This document shows positions 17,272-26,177 of a DNA stretch of 64,000 nucleotides, piece after piece. The translations under genes were made by a program, and so were the position numbers. Positions within the stretch are counted from its first letter, which is position 1. Every line of letters starts with the position of its first letter. The notes below the pieces were generated by a model. That model ran no database searches. It had not been told where the DNA came from and was given only the letters and a program-made list of their open reading frames with translations. The stretch covers positions 1-64,000 of the forward strand of contig NZ_JAUDRH010000015.1 in NCBI RefSeq assembly GCF_030381805.1. Reading direction: 5' to 3'. Source of the DNA: Chlorogloeopsis sp. ULAP01. GTDB taxonomy: Bacteria; Cyanobacteriota; Cyanobacteriia; Cyanobacteriales; Nostocaceae.

Positions 17272-18894
17272 ATGCTAGCTGGTACAACATTGCAGGGTGG
17301 GAAATATACCTTAAACCAAGAAATTGGTAGAGGAGGCTTTGGTATTACCTTCAAAGCCACTCATCACTACTTAAATCAGGCAGTGGTGATTAAAACCCTC
17401 AACGAAAAGCTCCGGCAACATCCTGATTTTGCAAAATTTGAGCGCCAATTTCAGGACGAAGCCCGACGTTTAGCAACATGTATCCACCCCAATATTGTCC
17501 GGGTTAGTGACTTCTTTATCGAAGCTGGGCTGCCTTACATGGTGATGGAATACATTCCTGGCGAAACCTTAGGAGAGGCATATGTTCTGCCAGTAATACC
17601 GCTACCTGAAGCGACAGCAATTCATTACATCCGTCAGATCGGAGCAGCATTGCAAGTAGTGCATCACAACGGTTTATTGCACCGGGATGTAAAACCAGAT
17701 AATATTATCCTTCGCCAAGGAACTCAGGAGGTTGTGCTGATTGATTTTGGCATAGCCAGGGAATTTAACAGTGGTGTCAGACAAACTCATACTGGGATAG
17801 TTTCTGAGGGCTATTCTCCAATTGAACAGTATCTATCTCAAGCACCGCGATCGCCTGCAACCGATGTTTATGGTTTAGCAGCAACATTATATTCCCTGTT
17901 AACAGGACTAGTTCCGATGTCGGCACTACTGCGCGATCGCGAACAGATGCCCACTCCCCGTGAACTACAACCCCACCTAAGCGCTGCTGTTAATCAAGCG
18001 GTGATGCGCGGCATGGCGATTGAAGCGAAATTTCGTCCCCAGACAGTAGAAGATTGGCTAAAGCTGCTACCTGGAGATGGAAAAATCCCTTTACCGCAAA
18101 CAGCAGTAACTCAAACGGTACCAACAATTAATTTATCTGTGCAGCAACACGAAGAAAATTTATCGAAAAGGGCTGCAATAAAAAACCAGGTTTCAGTACC
18201 TCCAGTAAATCGGAATCGAATTGCCAATCAACTGCGGCGATCGCCAAAAATATTTGTTGGTACTGGTGTAGCTGTTGTTGCTGCAACAGTTGGTTTTGGC
18301 ATTACTAATATGTTATTTAAACCTCAACCGCCATCTCCAAAGCCGGTTTTTGAACAGCCTCTTATAGAATTGCAAACCACTACACCCTCGCCTGCTAATT
18401 CTGCCCAGTCAAAAGTAGAATCTACACCTGTTTCTAGCTCTCCCCGGCGTAGACGCAGTCGGAGTGTAAATTCAGAATCAAATCAAAATAATTCAGAAGA
18501 ATCAGCCAAAACCACCCCGGTAGCGACAGAAACTCAACGCCTCAAATTACAAGGAACGACACCTGCTGCGTCTAACACTTCATCACCATCGCTTTTGGAA
18601 AAACTGCGCACAATTCGAGACACTCGTCAAACTCCTACCTCCGTATCCCCAGAAAATAAGTCACCATCTTCTGGTAAATTCTTTCCTTCACAATCACCAG
18701 CAAAAAGATCCAATTCAGTTGTTGTACCAACAGTGCCAGAAACCAGGGAGTTTAGACAGTCAAATCCTCCTGCGATAGAAGTTCCAACCCAGGAACTCCA
18801 ACAAAATTCAAACACTGATAGTCAAATTTTTCAACGTAGTAAGGAAAATAAAGAAGATACAAATACACAAAAGTCACTATCTGAGACTGACTGA
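17272..18894 (+). CDS. Serine/threonine protein kinase, membrane-anchored
   Basis: 540 residues. The kinase domain covers residues 11-275, with a glycine loop GRGGFGITFKA (19-29), catalytic Lys41 (VVIKTL), HRDVKPDN with Asp139, and DFG at 158-160. All catalytic residues are present. A single membrane helix lies near residues 328-347 (VGTGVAVVAATVGFGITNML), followed by a 190-residue Ser/Thr/Pro/Gln-rich tail without a recognised sensor domain. This is the common Hanks-type (Pkn) kinase form of cyanobacteria. The tail is presumably outside the cytoplasm. It is transcribed alone; the substrate is unknown. Confidence 0.92.
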   Translation: MLAGTTLQGGKYTLNQEIGRGGFGITFKATHHYLNQAVVIKTLNEKLRQHPDFAKFERQFQDEARRLATCIHPNIVRVSDFFIEAGLPYMVMEYIPGETLGEAYVLPVIPLPEATAIHYIRQIGAALQVVHHNGLLHRDVKPDNIILRQGTQEVVLIDFGIAREFNSGVRQTHTGIVSEGYSPIEQYLSQAPRSPATDVYGLAATLYSLLTGLVPMSALLRDREQMPTPRELQPHLSAAVNQAVMRGMAIEAKFRPQTVEDWLKLLPGDGKIPLPQTAVTQTVPTINLSVQQHEENLSKRAAIKNQVSVPPVNRNRIANQLRRSPKIFVGTGVAVVAATVGFGITNMLFKPQPPSPKPVFEQPLIELQTTTPSPANSAQSKVESTPVSSSPRRRRSRSVNSESNQNNSEESAKTTPVATETQRLKLQGTTPAASNTSSPSLLEKLRTIRDTRQTPTSVSPENKSPSSGKFFPSQSPAKRSNSVVVPTVPETREFRQSNPPAIEVPTQELQQNSNTDSQIFQRSKENKEDTNTQKSLSETD

Positions 18895-18918
18895 AGTACT
18901 GACAAATCGCAGGTGCTC

Positions 18919-18950
18919 AGATCCTCGACTTTTTTAAAAGTCGGGGATCT
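18919..18950. repeat. AGATCC-GACTTTT palindromic repeat (copy 2 of 3)
   Basis: A near-perfect hairpin (AGATCCTCGACTTTT / AAAAGTCGGGGATCT) 24 nt after the kinase stop. It could act as a 3' transcript stabiliser or weak terminator between the convergent kinase and amidohydrolase genes. It is related to 7123-7155 and 63356-63389. Confidence 0.7.
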
Positions 18951-19003
18951 ATAACCTCGCTGTTCCCTTGCCTCCACCCATAACTTTGTATTTTGCTAAC
19001 CAC

Positions 19004-20119
19004 TTAACTTTGATAAAGAGCAAGAGCATTCTCACGCAAAATTGCAACCGCAATCTCATCCGCTTCATTTGCAGTTAAATCGGAATCCCGAATTGCTTCC
19101 TCTAACACTTCTGCCAGAACTTGACGCCCCCACTTTGCTGCTAAATAATACAATTCTGGAATTGAATGGGCATCAGATGAATACATAACTTTACTGGTAG
19201 GGGCTAACTCCAATAATTGTCTGACTGCTACACGCATTCCCGATACGCTTAAAAAAGGTACTGCTAAACCAAAATCTAAGTAGACTTGAGGATAAACAGA
19301 AGCCAAATATCCAGCTTCCCGCATATATGGATAAGAAGCATGAAGTAGAATAATCGGAACATCCCGATACTGGGGTGACTCTAACAAAGAACGCAAGTAA
19401 AGAGGATTTGCTAATCGTAAATCTAAATCAGGATCGCCGTAGCCAGTGTGGAATTGCACTGGTAGGTGATATTTAGCAGCAATTGATAGCGCTTGTTGCA
19501 GCAGAAAATCAATTAAGTATTTGTTAGCAAGACGTAATCGTTGATACTCTAATTTTTGTTTGAAATCGTAAAAATTACAAGCTGCTGCTGCTAAAGAAAC
19601 AGGTTGAATATCCAAACCAGTGCGGTAGCAAGCAATGCTCTTGAAACCTATAACTCCAGCAGGTGGTGGATCGATTTCGCTCTTGAATTTTTCTAGAAAT
19701 GTCTTAAAGTCATCGCTTTTGGCAATCAGTTCTTCTGCCAATGCTTCAAGTCGCAAAATTCTTTTAACAGGAACAAATTGTTCATGCCATGACAGTGATT
19801 GGATAGAGCCTGGTTGCAATCCATCATCCAAAAAAATTGCTTCTAAATTTGCAGCATTAAAATAAAGTTTTGTTAACTTCTCTAGCCCCAAGCTTTTCCT
19901 ACGCGCTAGGATTGCTTCCTCTTGTGGTTCACAGTTAAGTAAGACTGCAATTTCTCGTAGGCTACGTCTATAAAAAAAGGTATTGCGGGCATGGGAGTTA
20001 ACAATCTCTGGAGCATAGCCTTCGGTAAACGCGGCAGCATAAGGATAACTGTCAGCAATTTCTGGTTGTAACAAGTTATGGGCGTGTTGGTCAATAATGG
20101 GAATATCAAACAGATTCAT
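19004..20119 (-). CDS. Amidohydrolase family protein (TIM-barrel metal hydrolase)
   Basis: 371 residues. Metal-binding motifs in order: DQHAHN near the N-terminus (HxH), FHTGYGDPD in the middle, ILLHASYPYMREAGYLA, and SSDAHSIPELYYLAA with the catalytic-type Asp. This pattern belongs to the amidohydrolase-2 group, including proteins like the N-terminal half of fungal FluG. The substrate is not predictable. The start ATG at 20119 (MNLFDIPIIDQHAHN) puts the HxH motif where it belongs. It is convergent with the kinase gene. Confidence 0.85.
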   Translation of the reverse strand: MNLFDIPIIDQHAHNLLQPEIADSYPYAAAFTEGYAPEIVNSHARNTFFYRRSLREIAVLLNCEPQEEAILARRKSLGLEKLTKLYFNAANLEAIFLDDGLQPGSIQSLSWHEQFVPVKRILRLEALAEELIAKSDDFKTFLEKFKSEIDPPPAGVIGFKSIACYRTGLDIQPVSLAAAACNFYDFKQKLEYQRLRLANKYLIDFLLQQALSIAAKYHLPVQFHTGYGDPDLDLRLANPLYLRSLLESPQYRDVPIILLHASYPYMREAGYLASVYPQVYLDFGLAVPFLSVSGMRVAVRQLLELAPTSKVMYSSDAHSIPELYYLAAKWGRQVLAEVLEEAIRDSDLTANEADEIAVAILRENALALYQS

Positions 20120-20293
20120 CTAAAATCCTCGCTGTCGATACCCGCCATAATTGCATTAGCAATTTAGCAGTAGGTTATTTACGAGTTAATATTTATAACC
20201 ACAGCTATACAGTAAATATAAACTTGTTACTTTGTCTGTCTACCGCAAAGAGGATTATTCAGATTTTGTTGTTTCTACAGCAGCTTCCCAAAA

Positions 20294-20317
20294 ACTAGCC
20301 TGCAAAGGCAGGCTAGT
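20294..20317 (-). terminator. Rho-independent terminator-like hairpin
   Basis: A perfect 10-bp stem (ACTAGCCTGC / GCAGGCTAGT) with a 4-nt loop. On the minus strand it is followed by TTTTT. It lies about 185 nt downstream of the DUF4870-like gene and is the best terminator candidate for it. The rest of 20120-20501 shows no gene. Confidence 0.6.
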
Positions 20318-20501
20318 CAAGCTCTCCTTCATAAACAGAAGTGCGATCGCATAATCAATAAAAAGGGATATTTATTTCATATCAAGTCTGGCTAATCGCC
20401 GAGCGCTAAAATCTTTCCCTTACAGCATCAACGATAAGTCTTTCAACGCACACGATATTAATCCCTTTTCTCACAATCACCTTGATTTGTTGTAGTTACA
20501 A

Positions 20502-20876
20502 TCAGAACAGTCGAAAAATAAACGGATAACGAACAGGTTCATTGGGTTGGCTAAAACAACGCAACAAAGCCCAAATTGTCAATCCCCAATGCAGTAAAAA
20601 GCCAAGAGCAACAACGGGGAAAAACAATATTCCGCCAATACCGAAGGTAAGCCAAGATAGAATCCCAATCGGAACTCCAATTAAGGTTGCCCAGAACCAA
20701 ACATTGAAGTGAAAATTAATTGATTCTTTGGCATTGCTTTTAACAACTGGATCTTCGGAAATTAAGTTAACGGCAATTGGAATCCCAATCGACAACAATG
20801 CTGTGCTCAAGAAAATCGCCCCATGACACAGAGATGATAGCAATTTGCGCTTGTCAGAATCGTATGTGACTTGCAT
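20502..20876 (-). CDS. DUF4870 domain membrane protein
   Basis: 124 residues with three hydrophobic helices: residues about 13-34 (LCHGAIFLSTALLSIGIPIAVNL), 55-80 and 82-105. The conserved DUF4870 line is NAKESINFHFNVWFWATLIGVPIG. A C-terminal tail reads FSQPNEPVRYPFIFRLF. Members are small integral membrane proteins of unknown function found throughout bacteria. Length and layout are normal for the family. A GGTGGCTCC-like stretch lies just upstream of the start. Confidence 0.85.
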   Translation of the reverse strand: MQVTYDSDKRKLLSSLCHGAIFLSTALLSIGIPIAVNLISEDPVVKSNAKESINFHFNVWFWATLIGVPIGILSWLTFGIGGILFFPVVALGFLLHWGLTIWALLRCFSQPNEPVRYPFIFRLF

Positions 20877-21588
20877 CCTGGTGGCTCCTCAATTCGCCTT
20901 TTAGCTTTGATTTTAGCGATCGCCTAACTAGGTTTAATATTGCAGGTTACCGTACTCAGCAATTTTTCAGGCTTTTCCTTGAGACAGATTAGCTTTGAGT
21001 GTTACTCATTAACTATGACTTAGGAGGTTTACCGAACTCTTGGCACCAAAACTTTCACAAGGAGGATTAGGCTTTGCTGACACTTGTGAAAGTTTGTAGT
21101 CAGGGCTTTAGCCCTTGAAATTGAGCGATAAATTACTGCTATTGGTTTATAAAATTAATTTGAGCATTAAGATTCACTCATACACCCTAAAATGGCAGGG
21201 ATTACTCATCACAAGTTCCTCACATTATTTTTCTACACTAAAGCTATAACTAAACAGTGGATGAGTTGCTGCTTATGTATTGTGAAATTGTGAAAGCAGA
21301 TGTGAATATTTATCATCCATTTTAAATAGGAAAAAGAAAAGGATGCATATGCAAACTGCAACCTTACTAGACCAAAGCAAAGAAATTTTTAGTCGCTGAT
21401 CAGAACAAATTAAAAAGAATATAAGTTCATATCCATAAATGAATCGGCCAATTTATTTCCTTTGGGCAATCACCTGACATAAACAAAATTTAATGCGATA
21501 ATAGCGCAGATTTTTGAGTGATGATGAGGGAATCTAGCCTCCTATTCAGATAAGTGAATTGAAGATGAAAGAATCTGGGAGGTATACA
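20877..21588. other. Long intergenic region with hairpin 21049-21095
   Basis: About 700 nt between divergent genes. The clearest structure is a pair of perfect 13-nt inverted arms, AAACTTTCACAAG (21049-21061) and CTTGTGAAAGTTT (21083-21095), with a 21-nt loop. It is followed at once by an AGGGCTTTAGCCCT palindrome. A mini reading frame lies at 21343. The segment after 21400 probably holds the promoter of the 21589 gene. Confidence 0.5.
21343..21399 (+). pseudogene. Mini ORF, possibly a broken small gene
   Basis: A purine-rich AAGAAAAGG stretch precedes an ATG that opens MHMQTATLLDQSKEIFSR and stops at TGA. Read through that TGA the frame continues SEQIKKNISSYP before the next stop, giving a coherent hydrophilic peptide of about 30 residues. 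It could be a small gene with a premature stop, an 18-residue peptide, or chance. I do not recognise it. Confidence 0.25.
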
Positions 21589-22332
21589 ATGTTGACTAAC
21601 GATTTGACCAATGAACAAGCTCAAGCGGTTGATACTGAAAAGATACGAGATCCAGAAGAAATCGTTTTCGATCTCTACAGAGCTTATGAACCATTAATCG
21701 ATCCACATCTTTGGCCTTGGGAGACTAAACGTTGGCATGAATTAGTATTTTGTTTATTAACTACAATCGCAGAGCCAGAGATTTCACCTGAAACAACCAG
21801 AGAAGTTACCAGAGCGTTATCTGAGTGGCGTTTGTTAGAGGTTGACGTTCTTGCTGGCTTGAATCCAGCAAAGAACGAGCAGGATGCTTCAAATCCTGTC
21901 CTGGTAACTATAATGGCAATCTTACAACAGTCAGGCTTTGATGCTGATCAAGCTAGGATAGCGGTGACTGTTATTTGTGAAGCAGCCTCTGGGTTGAAGC
22001 AGAAGTATGAGGGCAAAGTACAGAAGTATTTTCGCAAATACGGTGCGCTCATGTTGGATGAATTAGCGCAGAATTTCTCGTTTACTGGACTCAACAATGA
22101 GGATGCAAAAAAAGCTGTTTCAATCTGGTTGCAGAACACGCTGAATATGCCTGTTCCAGCGTCAAATCCTATGGCTGATAAGGTATGTGAAAAGCTTGGC
22201 GTGGAATATAAAACTCTTGTGGAGGTGGCTGACAAGCTCAATATCAATGTTGCTTCCCTTGACGAGGCGTTGCGAGCTTATTGGGAGGATGAGCTTGAGG
22301 AGGAAGATTTTCTACCTGCTGAAGAAGAGTAG
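21589..22332 (+). CDS. Hypothetical protein upstream of a LysM protein
   Basis: 247 residues from the ATG at 21589. That start is chosen because GGGAGG lies 6 nt before it; the frame itself opens earlier at a TTG. It is soluble, with helical segments, several Trp residues at the front (LWPWETKRWHELVF), and a very acidic C-terminus (EDELEEEDFLPAEEE). There is no signal peptide or membrane helix. I do not recognise a family. The next gene begins 77 nt downstream in the same direction, with an equally strong ribosome site, so the two probably work together. Confidence 0.65.
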   Translation: MLTNDLTNEQAQAVDTEKIRDPEEIVFDLYRAYEPLIDPHLWPWETKRWHELVFCLLTTIAEPEISPETTREVTRALSEWRLLEVDVLAGLNPAKNEQDASNPVLVTIMAILQQSGFDADQARIAVTVICEAASGLKQKYEGKVQKYFRKYGALMLDELAQNFSFTGLNNEDAKKAVSIWLQNTLNMPVPASNPMADKVCEKLGVEYKTLVEVADKLNINVASLDEALRAYWEDELEEEDFLPAEEE

Positions 22333-22408
22333 TAAAAATGGTTGCTTACCAATATTTTACAAGATATAGACAAGGAAAAATGCTTCTGAGGTACTAGGGA
22401 GGAAACAT

Positions 22409-23233
22409 ATGAACAACTTCCAAAGACGACTATCAAAGGAATCTAGAGGATATGTCAAAACTGCATTAACTACGGTGGTTGAGACATCTGTCGGGAAAGG
22501 GTTCACAGGTAAGGGAGCAAGCTGGCTTGCGAAACAGGCTGCTGGAAAGACTGTGGGTAAAATTGTAAGTGGGCCTATTGGAATTTTATTAGAAGCCTTC
22601 TGGCCAAGTAATACTATTGTCTCAGGTGCTGAAGAGATGCGTATGCTCCGAGAGTACCGTATGCGTATGCTCCAGACTTCACCTCCGTGGGAAAAGTTGC
22701 CTCAATCTATCCTTGCATTCCCTAGAACTTCGGAGCCAACAACAATAAGACGGACTTTTACTTCAGTTAAACCTGATTTTCCAGATCGTCTGAATTCATG
22801 GAACCATACGAACTATCGAGTGGATAGCGGTGACACACTGTGGAAACTCGCTCCGAAATTTGGCTACAATAAACCCCATGAATTTGTGCAAGACTTCCAG
22901 AAGCTTAATCGAGGTGTAGATCCCAATCGTATTTTTGCTGATAAAACTTACAAGATGCCTTTAAGACAGCAATTAGCCATTGAAGGATTAACTGGCACTG
23001 CTAAAAAACCTTTTGTGTCAGATTATCTTGGATCGCCAACAAGCATTAGTTTCCGAGTGAATCGTGGTGATACGCTTTGGAAACTAGCTCCTCAGTTTGG
23101 ATATCAAGATCGAAGCCGATTTGTGAAAGACTTTCAGAAATTAAACCCAGGTGTAGATCCAAATCGAATTTATACAGGTAAAAACTACATTATGCCAAAT
23201 CAAGTGAACTTGGGAGCTTTCAGGTTTACATAG
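22409..23233 (+). CDS. Protein with two LysM domains and a Gly-rich N-terminus
   Basis: 274 residues. Two LysM-type repeats, NYRVDSGDTLWKLAPKFGY (about 131-149) and FRVNRGDTLWKLAPQFGY (about 212-229), each continue through a DFQKLN-GVDPNRI segment to KMP or IMP. LysM modules bind peptidoglycan or other N-acetylglucosamine polymers. The first 65 residues (VETSVGKGFTGKGASWLAKQAAGKTVGKIVSGPIGILLEAF) are Gly/Ala-rich and weakly hydrophobic, without a normal signal peptide; they may insert into a membrane. GGGAGG precedes the ATG. The LysM match is firm; the role is unknown. Confidence 0.8.
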   Translation: MNNFQRRLSKESRGYVKTALTTVVETSVGKGFTGKGASWLAKQAAGKTVGKIVSGPIGILLEAFWPSNTIVSGAEEMRMLREYRMRMLQTSPPWEKLPQSILAFPRTSEPTTIRRTFTSVKPDFPDRLNSWNHTNYRVDSGDTLWKLAPKFGYNKPHEFVQDFQKLNRGVDPNRIFADKTYKMPLRQQLAIEGLTGTAKKPFVSDYLGSPTSISFRVNRGDTLWKLAPQFGYQDRSRFVKDFQKLNPGVDPNRIYTGKNYIMPNQVNLGAFRFT

Positions 23234-23368
23234 TTTAGGGAAGTTGACTTCTGCTCTTCATTACTTTTAGATCTGAACCAGAAGAAGATAATAGATAAAC
23301 CAATAAAGATAGATAGACTTACTGCTTAGTAGTCGTAGGGCAGAGGCTTCTTCCAAAGGAACTTTAGT

Positions 23369-23914
23369 ATGAAAAGTCCTAAAGTCTATTTTACTAAAAA
23401 AAAACTTATAGCTCTTGGTTGCATGGCTGTTATTAGCATGATTGCTATTGGTGGATGTTCTCAGGGGAATGGATCATTTGATCAGCCTACACCACCTATT
23501 TCAACTGATCCATCACGTGAAGACGTGATCCAGGCAGTTCGCAACTCTGTAAGAGGTAAAACTTACACAGTGGAAGTTCCAGAGCAAAAATCTGTACAAC
23601 GCACTTGTAGTCCGATTGATGTTAATAATGATATTCACGCACCGAGAAACCCAGAGCTTGCGAGGTGTCCACGTGTTGGTGCAACTGTTCAGACGTGGAA
23701 GACTGTCTATGTATCTAAGACTCAGACTTGTGAAGAACCACCAGGTGCTGAGTTTGGCTGGTTAGTTAATGACATTGGAGATGATACTTGGCGAGTCTCT
23801 CAAGCTGGAAGTGTTTGGATTGTGAAGAAACTTGAAGGAGCTAGTGCAGGTGTTAAAGATGTAATAAGGGTGTCAGGTTTTACGTTTACAATCGAGCCTC
23901 AGCAGGATTGTTAG
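23369..23914 (+). CDS. Putative lipoprotein
   Basis: 181 residues. A type II signal peptide is clear: basic start (KSPKVYFTKKK), hydrophobic core (LIALGCMAVISMIAIG) and lipobox IGGC, so the mature protein would begin at Cys30 with CSQGNGSFDQP. The rest contains four further Cys residues and no family I know. It follows the LysM gene by 135 nt in the same direction. Attachment to the membrane next to a LysM protein suggests a cell-envelope task for the trio. Confidence 0.75.
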   Translation: MKSPKVYFTKKKLIALGCMAVISMIAIGGCSQGNGSFDQPTPPISTDPSREDVIQAVRNSVRGKTYTVEVPEQKSVQRTCSPIDVNNDIHAPRNPELARCPRVGATVQTWKTVYVSKTQTCEEPPGAEFGWLVNDIGDDTWRVSQAGSVWIVKKLEGASAGVKDVIRVSGFTFTIEPQQDC

Positions 23915-23919
23915 TTTAT

Positions 23920-24026
23920 TTCACTTTTTGAGTGATTCATATTCAACCCCTCTCAACCTCCCTTTAGTAAGGGGAGGTGCCGTAGGCGGTGGGGTACATC
24001 CATATCAGCCTTTTCGTGAAATAGTA
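23920..24026. repeat. 107-bp repeat, right copy (inverted partner at 7263-7369)
   Basis: The same 107-bp unit as at 7263-7369, in the opposite orientation, with four differences. It starts 6 nt after the lipoprotein stop codon. Together the two copies bracket about 16.5 kb; recombination between them would invert that segment. Confidence 0.85.
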
Positions 24027-24106
24027 TTAGTTTATTTCTATAACGAAAAATACTTTAGCTACAAGAAAATCTCTTCATCAGTCGTTGTTGTGCCGGAAGG
24101 CAGATT

Positions 24107-25741
24107 ATGGCAAGCTTTAGCATTTCTGGAAACATTTTAGACGTTCTCCACAAAACCATATTTCCGGGAACAGTCTTGATCAACAACGGATACATTCAAG
24201 CGATCGCCCACGAAAATGGGCAATACTACGAGCAATATATCCTCCCTGGTTTTATTGATGCCCACGTTCATATCGAAAGTTCTATGCTCGTACCAACTGA
24301 GTTCGCTCGTCTGGCAATGGTACATGGTACGGTAGCAGCAGTTTCCGATCCCCACGAAATTGCCAATGTTCTTGGGTTAGCAGGTATTCGTTTTATGCTT
24401 GCCAATGCTGCCCAAACACCATTTACGATTATTTTTGGTGCGCCTTCCTGCGTTCCTGCAACTGGGTTTGAAACAGCAGGAGCAGAATTGACAGCCAAAG
24501 AAATTCGCGAACTATTTGAGCAGGATGGCATCTGTTACCTCAGCGAAGTGATGAACGTTCCCGGCGTTTTAAATCGCACAACTGAGGTGATGGAAAAAAT
24601 CCGTATTGCCCAAGAATTTGGACATCCGGTTGATGGACATGCACCGGGATTGCGTGGTGAGGCAGCACGCAACTATGCTAATGCTAAAATTACTACCGAC
24701 CACGAATGCTGCACATTACCAGAAGCCTTGGATAAACTTGCATTTGGAATGAAAATTATCATTCGTGAGGGTTCAGCAGCTAAAAATTTTGATACACTAC
24801 ACAGCTTGATTGATTCTCACCCAGATCAATGTATGTTTTGTAGTGATGACAAGCATCCTGATGATTTAGTCAAAGGACATATCAATGAATTGGTGCGGCG
24901 TGCTGTGGCATTAGATCATGATGTCATGAGTGTACTGCAAATTGCCTGTGTTAATCCTGTCTGGCACTACAAAATGAATGTGGGATTGCTGCAAGTTGGT
25001 GATCCTGCCGATTTTATTGTGGTAAAAAACTTACAAGATTTTACTGTACTGTCTACCTATTGCAAAGGGATTTTAGCAGCAAAAGCGGGACAAGCTATGC
25101 TGGCATCTATGCCTGTTACACCGATAAATCACTTTCTCGCAACCCCCAAACAAGTGGCAGATTTTCGCATTCCCGAAGATGGCTCAACTGTGCGCGTTAT
25201 GACAGCAGTTGACGGACAGTTAATCACAACTGAAAAGCATCTACCTGCCCATATTCAAAATGGCGAAGTGACTAAAGATATAGAACATGATGTTCTCAAA
25301 ATCACCGTTGTCAACCGTTACCAAAATACTTCACCAGTCGTAGGATTAATTCAGAATTTTGGACTAAAACGGGGAGCGATCGCTTCTAGTGTTGCTCATG
25401 ATTCCCATAATATCGTGGCTGTTGGTACAACTGACGAGGAACTCTGCGCGGCGGTGAATGCGGTGATTGATGCTAAAGGAGGTATTGCTGTAGCACAAAG
25501 CAATACTATCCAAGTGCTGACTTTACCTGTGGCTGGGCTAATGAGTGATGCCGACGGCTACTTAGTTGCAAAACAGTATGCTCAAATGGATGCTTGGGCA
25601 AAACGTCTCGGTTCTCAACTCTTAGCACCTTTTATGACGCTTTCGTTCATGGCGCTGCTGGTGATTCCCGATTTAAAGTTGAGCGATCGCGGGTTGTTTA
25701 GTGGCAAAGATTTCCAATTTGTTTCTCTGTGGATTAATTGA
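24107..25741 (+). CDS. ade: Adenine deaminase
   Basis: 544 residues of the amidohydrolase-fold adenine deaminase (Ade) family, which converts adenine to hypoxanthine in purine salvage. Metal motifs: PGFIDAHVHIESSML near residue 48, SDPHEIANVLG, DGHAPGL, TTDHECC, CSDDKHPDDL. The C-terminal domain has the family line SVAHDSHNIVAVGTTDEE. The length is a little under the roughly 570-580 of Bacillus Ade but includes both domains. It begins 80 nt after the 107-bp repeat. Confidence 0.95.
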   Translation: MASFSISGNILDVLHKTIFPGTVLINNGYIQAIAHENGQYYEQYILPGFIDAHVHIESSMLVPTEFARLAMVHGTVAAVSDPHEIANVLGLAGIRFMLANAAQTPFTIIFGAPSCVPATGFETAGAELTAKEIRELFEQDGICYLSEVMNVPGVLNRTTEVMEKIRIAQEFGHPVDGHAPGLRGEAARNYANAKITTDHECCTLPEALDKLAFGMKIIIREGSAAKNFDTLHSLIDSHPDQCMFCSDDKHPDDLVKGHINELVRRAVALDHDVMSVLQIACVNPVWHYKMNVGLLQVGDPADFIVVKNLQDFTVLSTYCKGILAAKAGQAMLASMPVTPINHFLATPKQVADFRIPEDGSTVRVMTAVDGQLITTEKHLPAHIQNGEVTKDIEHDVLKITVVNRYQNTSPVVGLIQNFGLKRGAIASSVAHDSHNIVAVGTTDEELCAAVNAVIDAKGGIAVAQSNTIQVLTLPVAGLMSDADGYLVAKQYAQMDAWAKRLGSQLLAPFMTLSFMALLVIPDLKLSDRGLFSGKDFQFVSLWIN

Positions 25742-25895
25742 GACACAAGTACAATCGCCGATTCCAGCAAATCACAGTTTTAACTAATTCTGCCTTCAAC
25801 TTATATACCTATTAAAATTAGCAACAGAGATAACATAAAGTAAGACAAAGTCACACAACTCTCTCACTTTATATTACTTAACACAGGCGGTAAAA

Positions 25896-26156
25896 ATGGG
25901 TCGTTTAAATCCCTTGTCCCTACAAATGCAGATTACTCGTATGTTTGAGCAGGGGCAAAGTTTTTTTGCCACAACTAAAGTACAAGAATGGTTGAAAGAA
26001 AGAGGTCATAATCCAATGGATTATGATATTGTTTTTCATCAAAAACCTGCGCCTCCTGGTTCTAAAGAAGTAATGGTAGTGGAAATCGAATTGCGGCGTA
26101 AAGATGGACAACCCGTAGATTCCTGGTTGCAAGAACAAGCAAATTTACAAGCCTAA
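25896..26156 (+). CDS. Conserved hypothetical protein, 86 residues
   Basis: A small soluble protein starting MGRLNPLSLQMQITRMFEQGQ, with a central KEVMVVEIELRRKDGQ strand pair and no known motif. It looks like a conserved cyanobacterial hypothetical. Its stop is 21 nt before the GFA-family gene, in the same direction. Function unknown. Confidence 0.65.
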   Translation: MGRLNPLSLQMQITRMFEQGQSFFATTKVQEWLKERGHNPMDYDIVFHQKPAPPGSKEVMVVEIELRRKDGQPVDSWLQEQANLQA

Positions 26157-26177
26157 AATCTTGAATTTTTAAATGAC

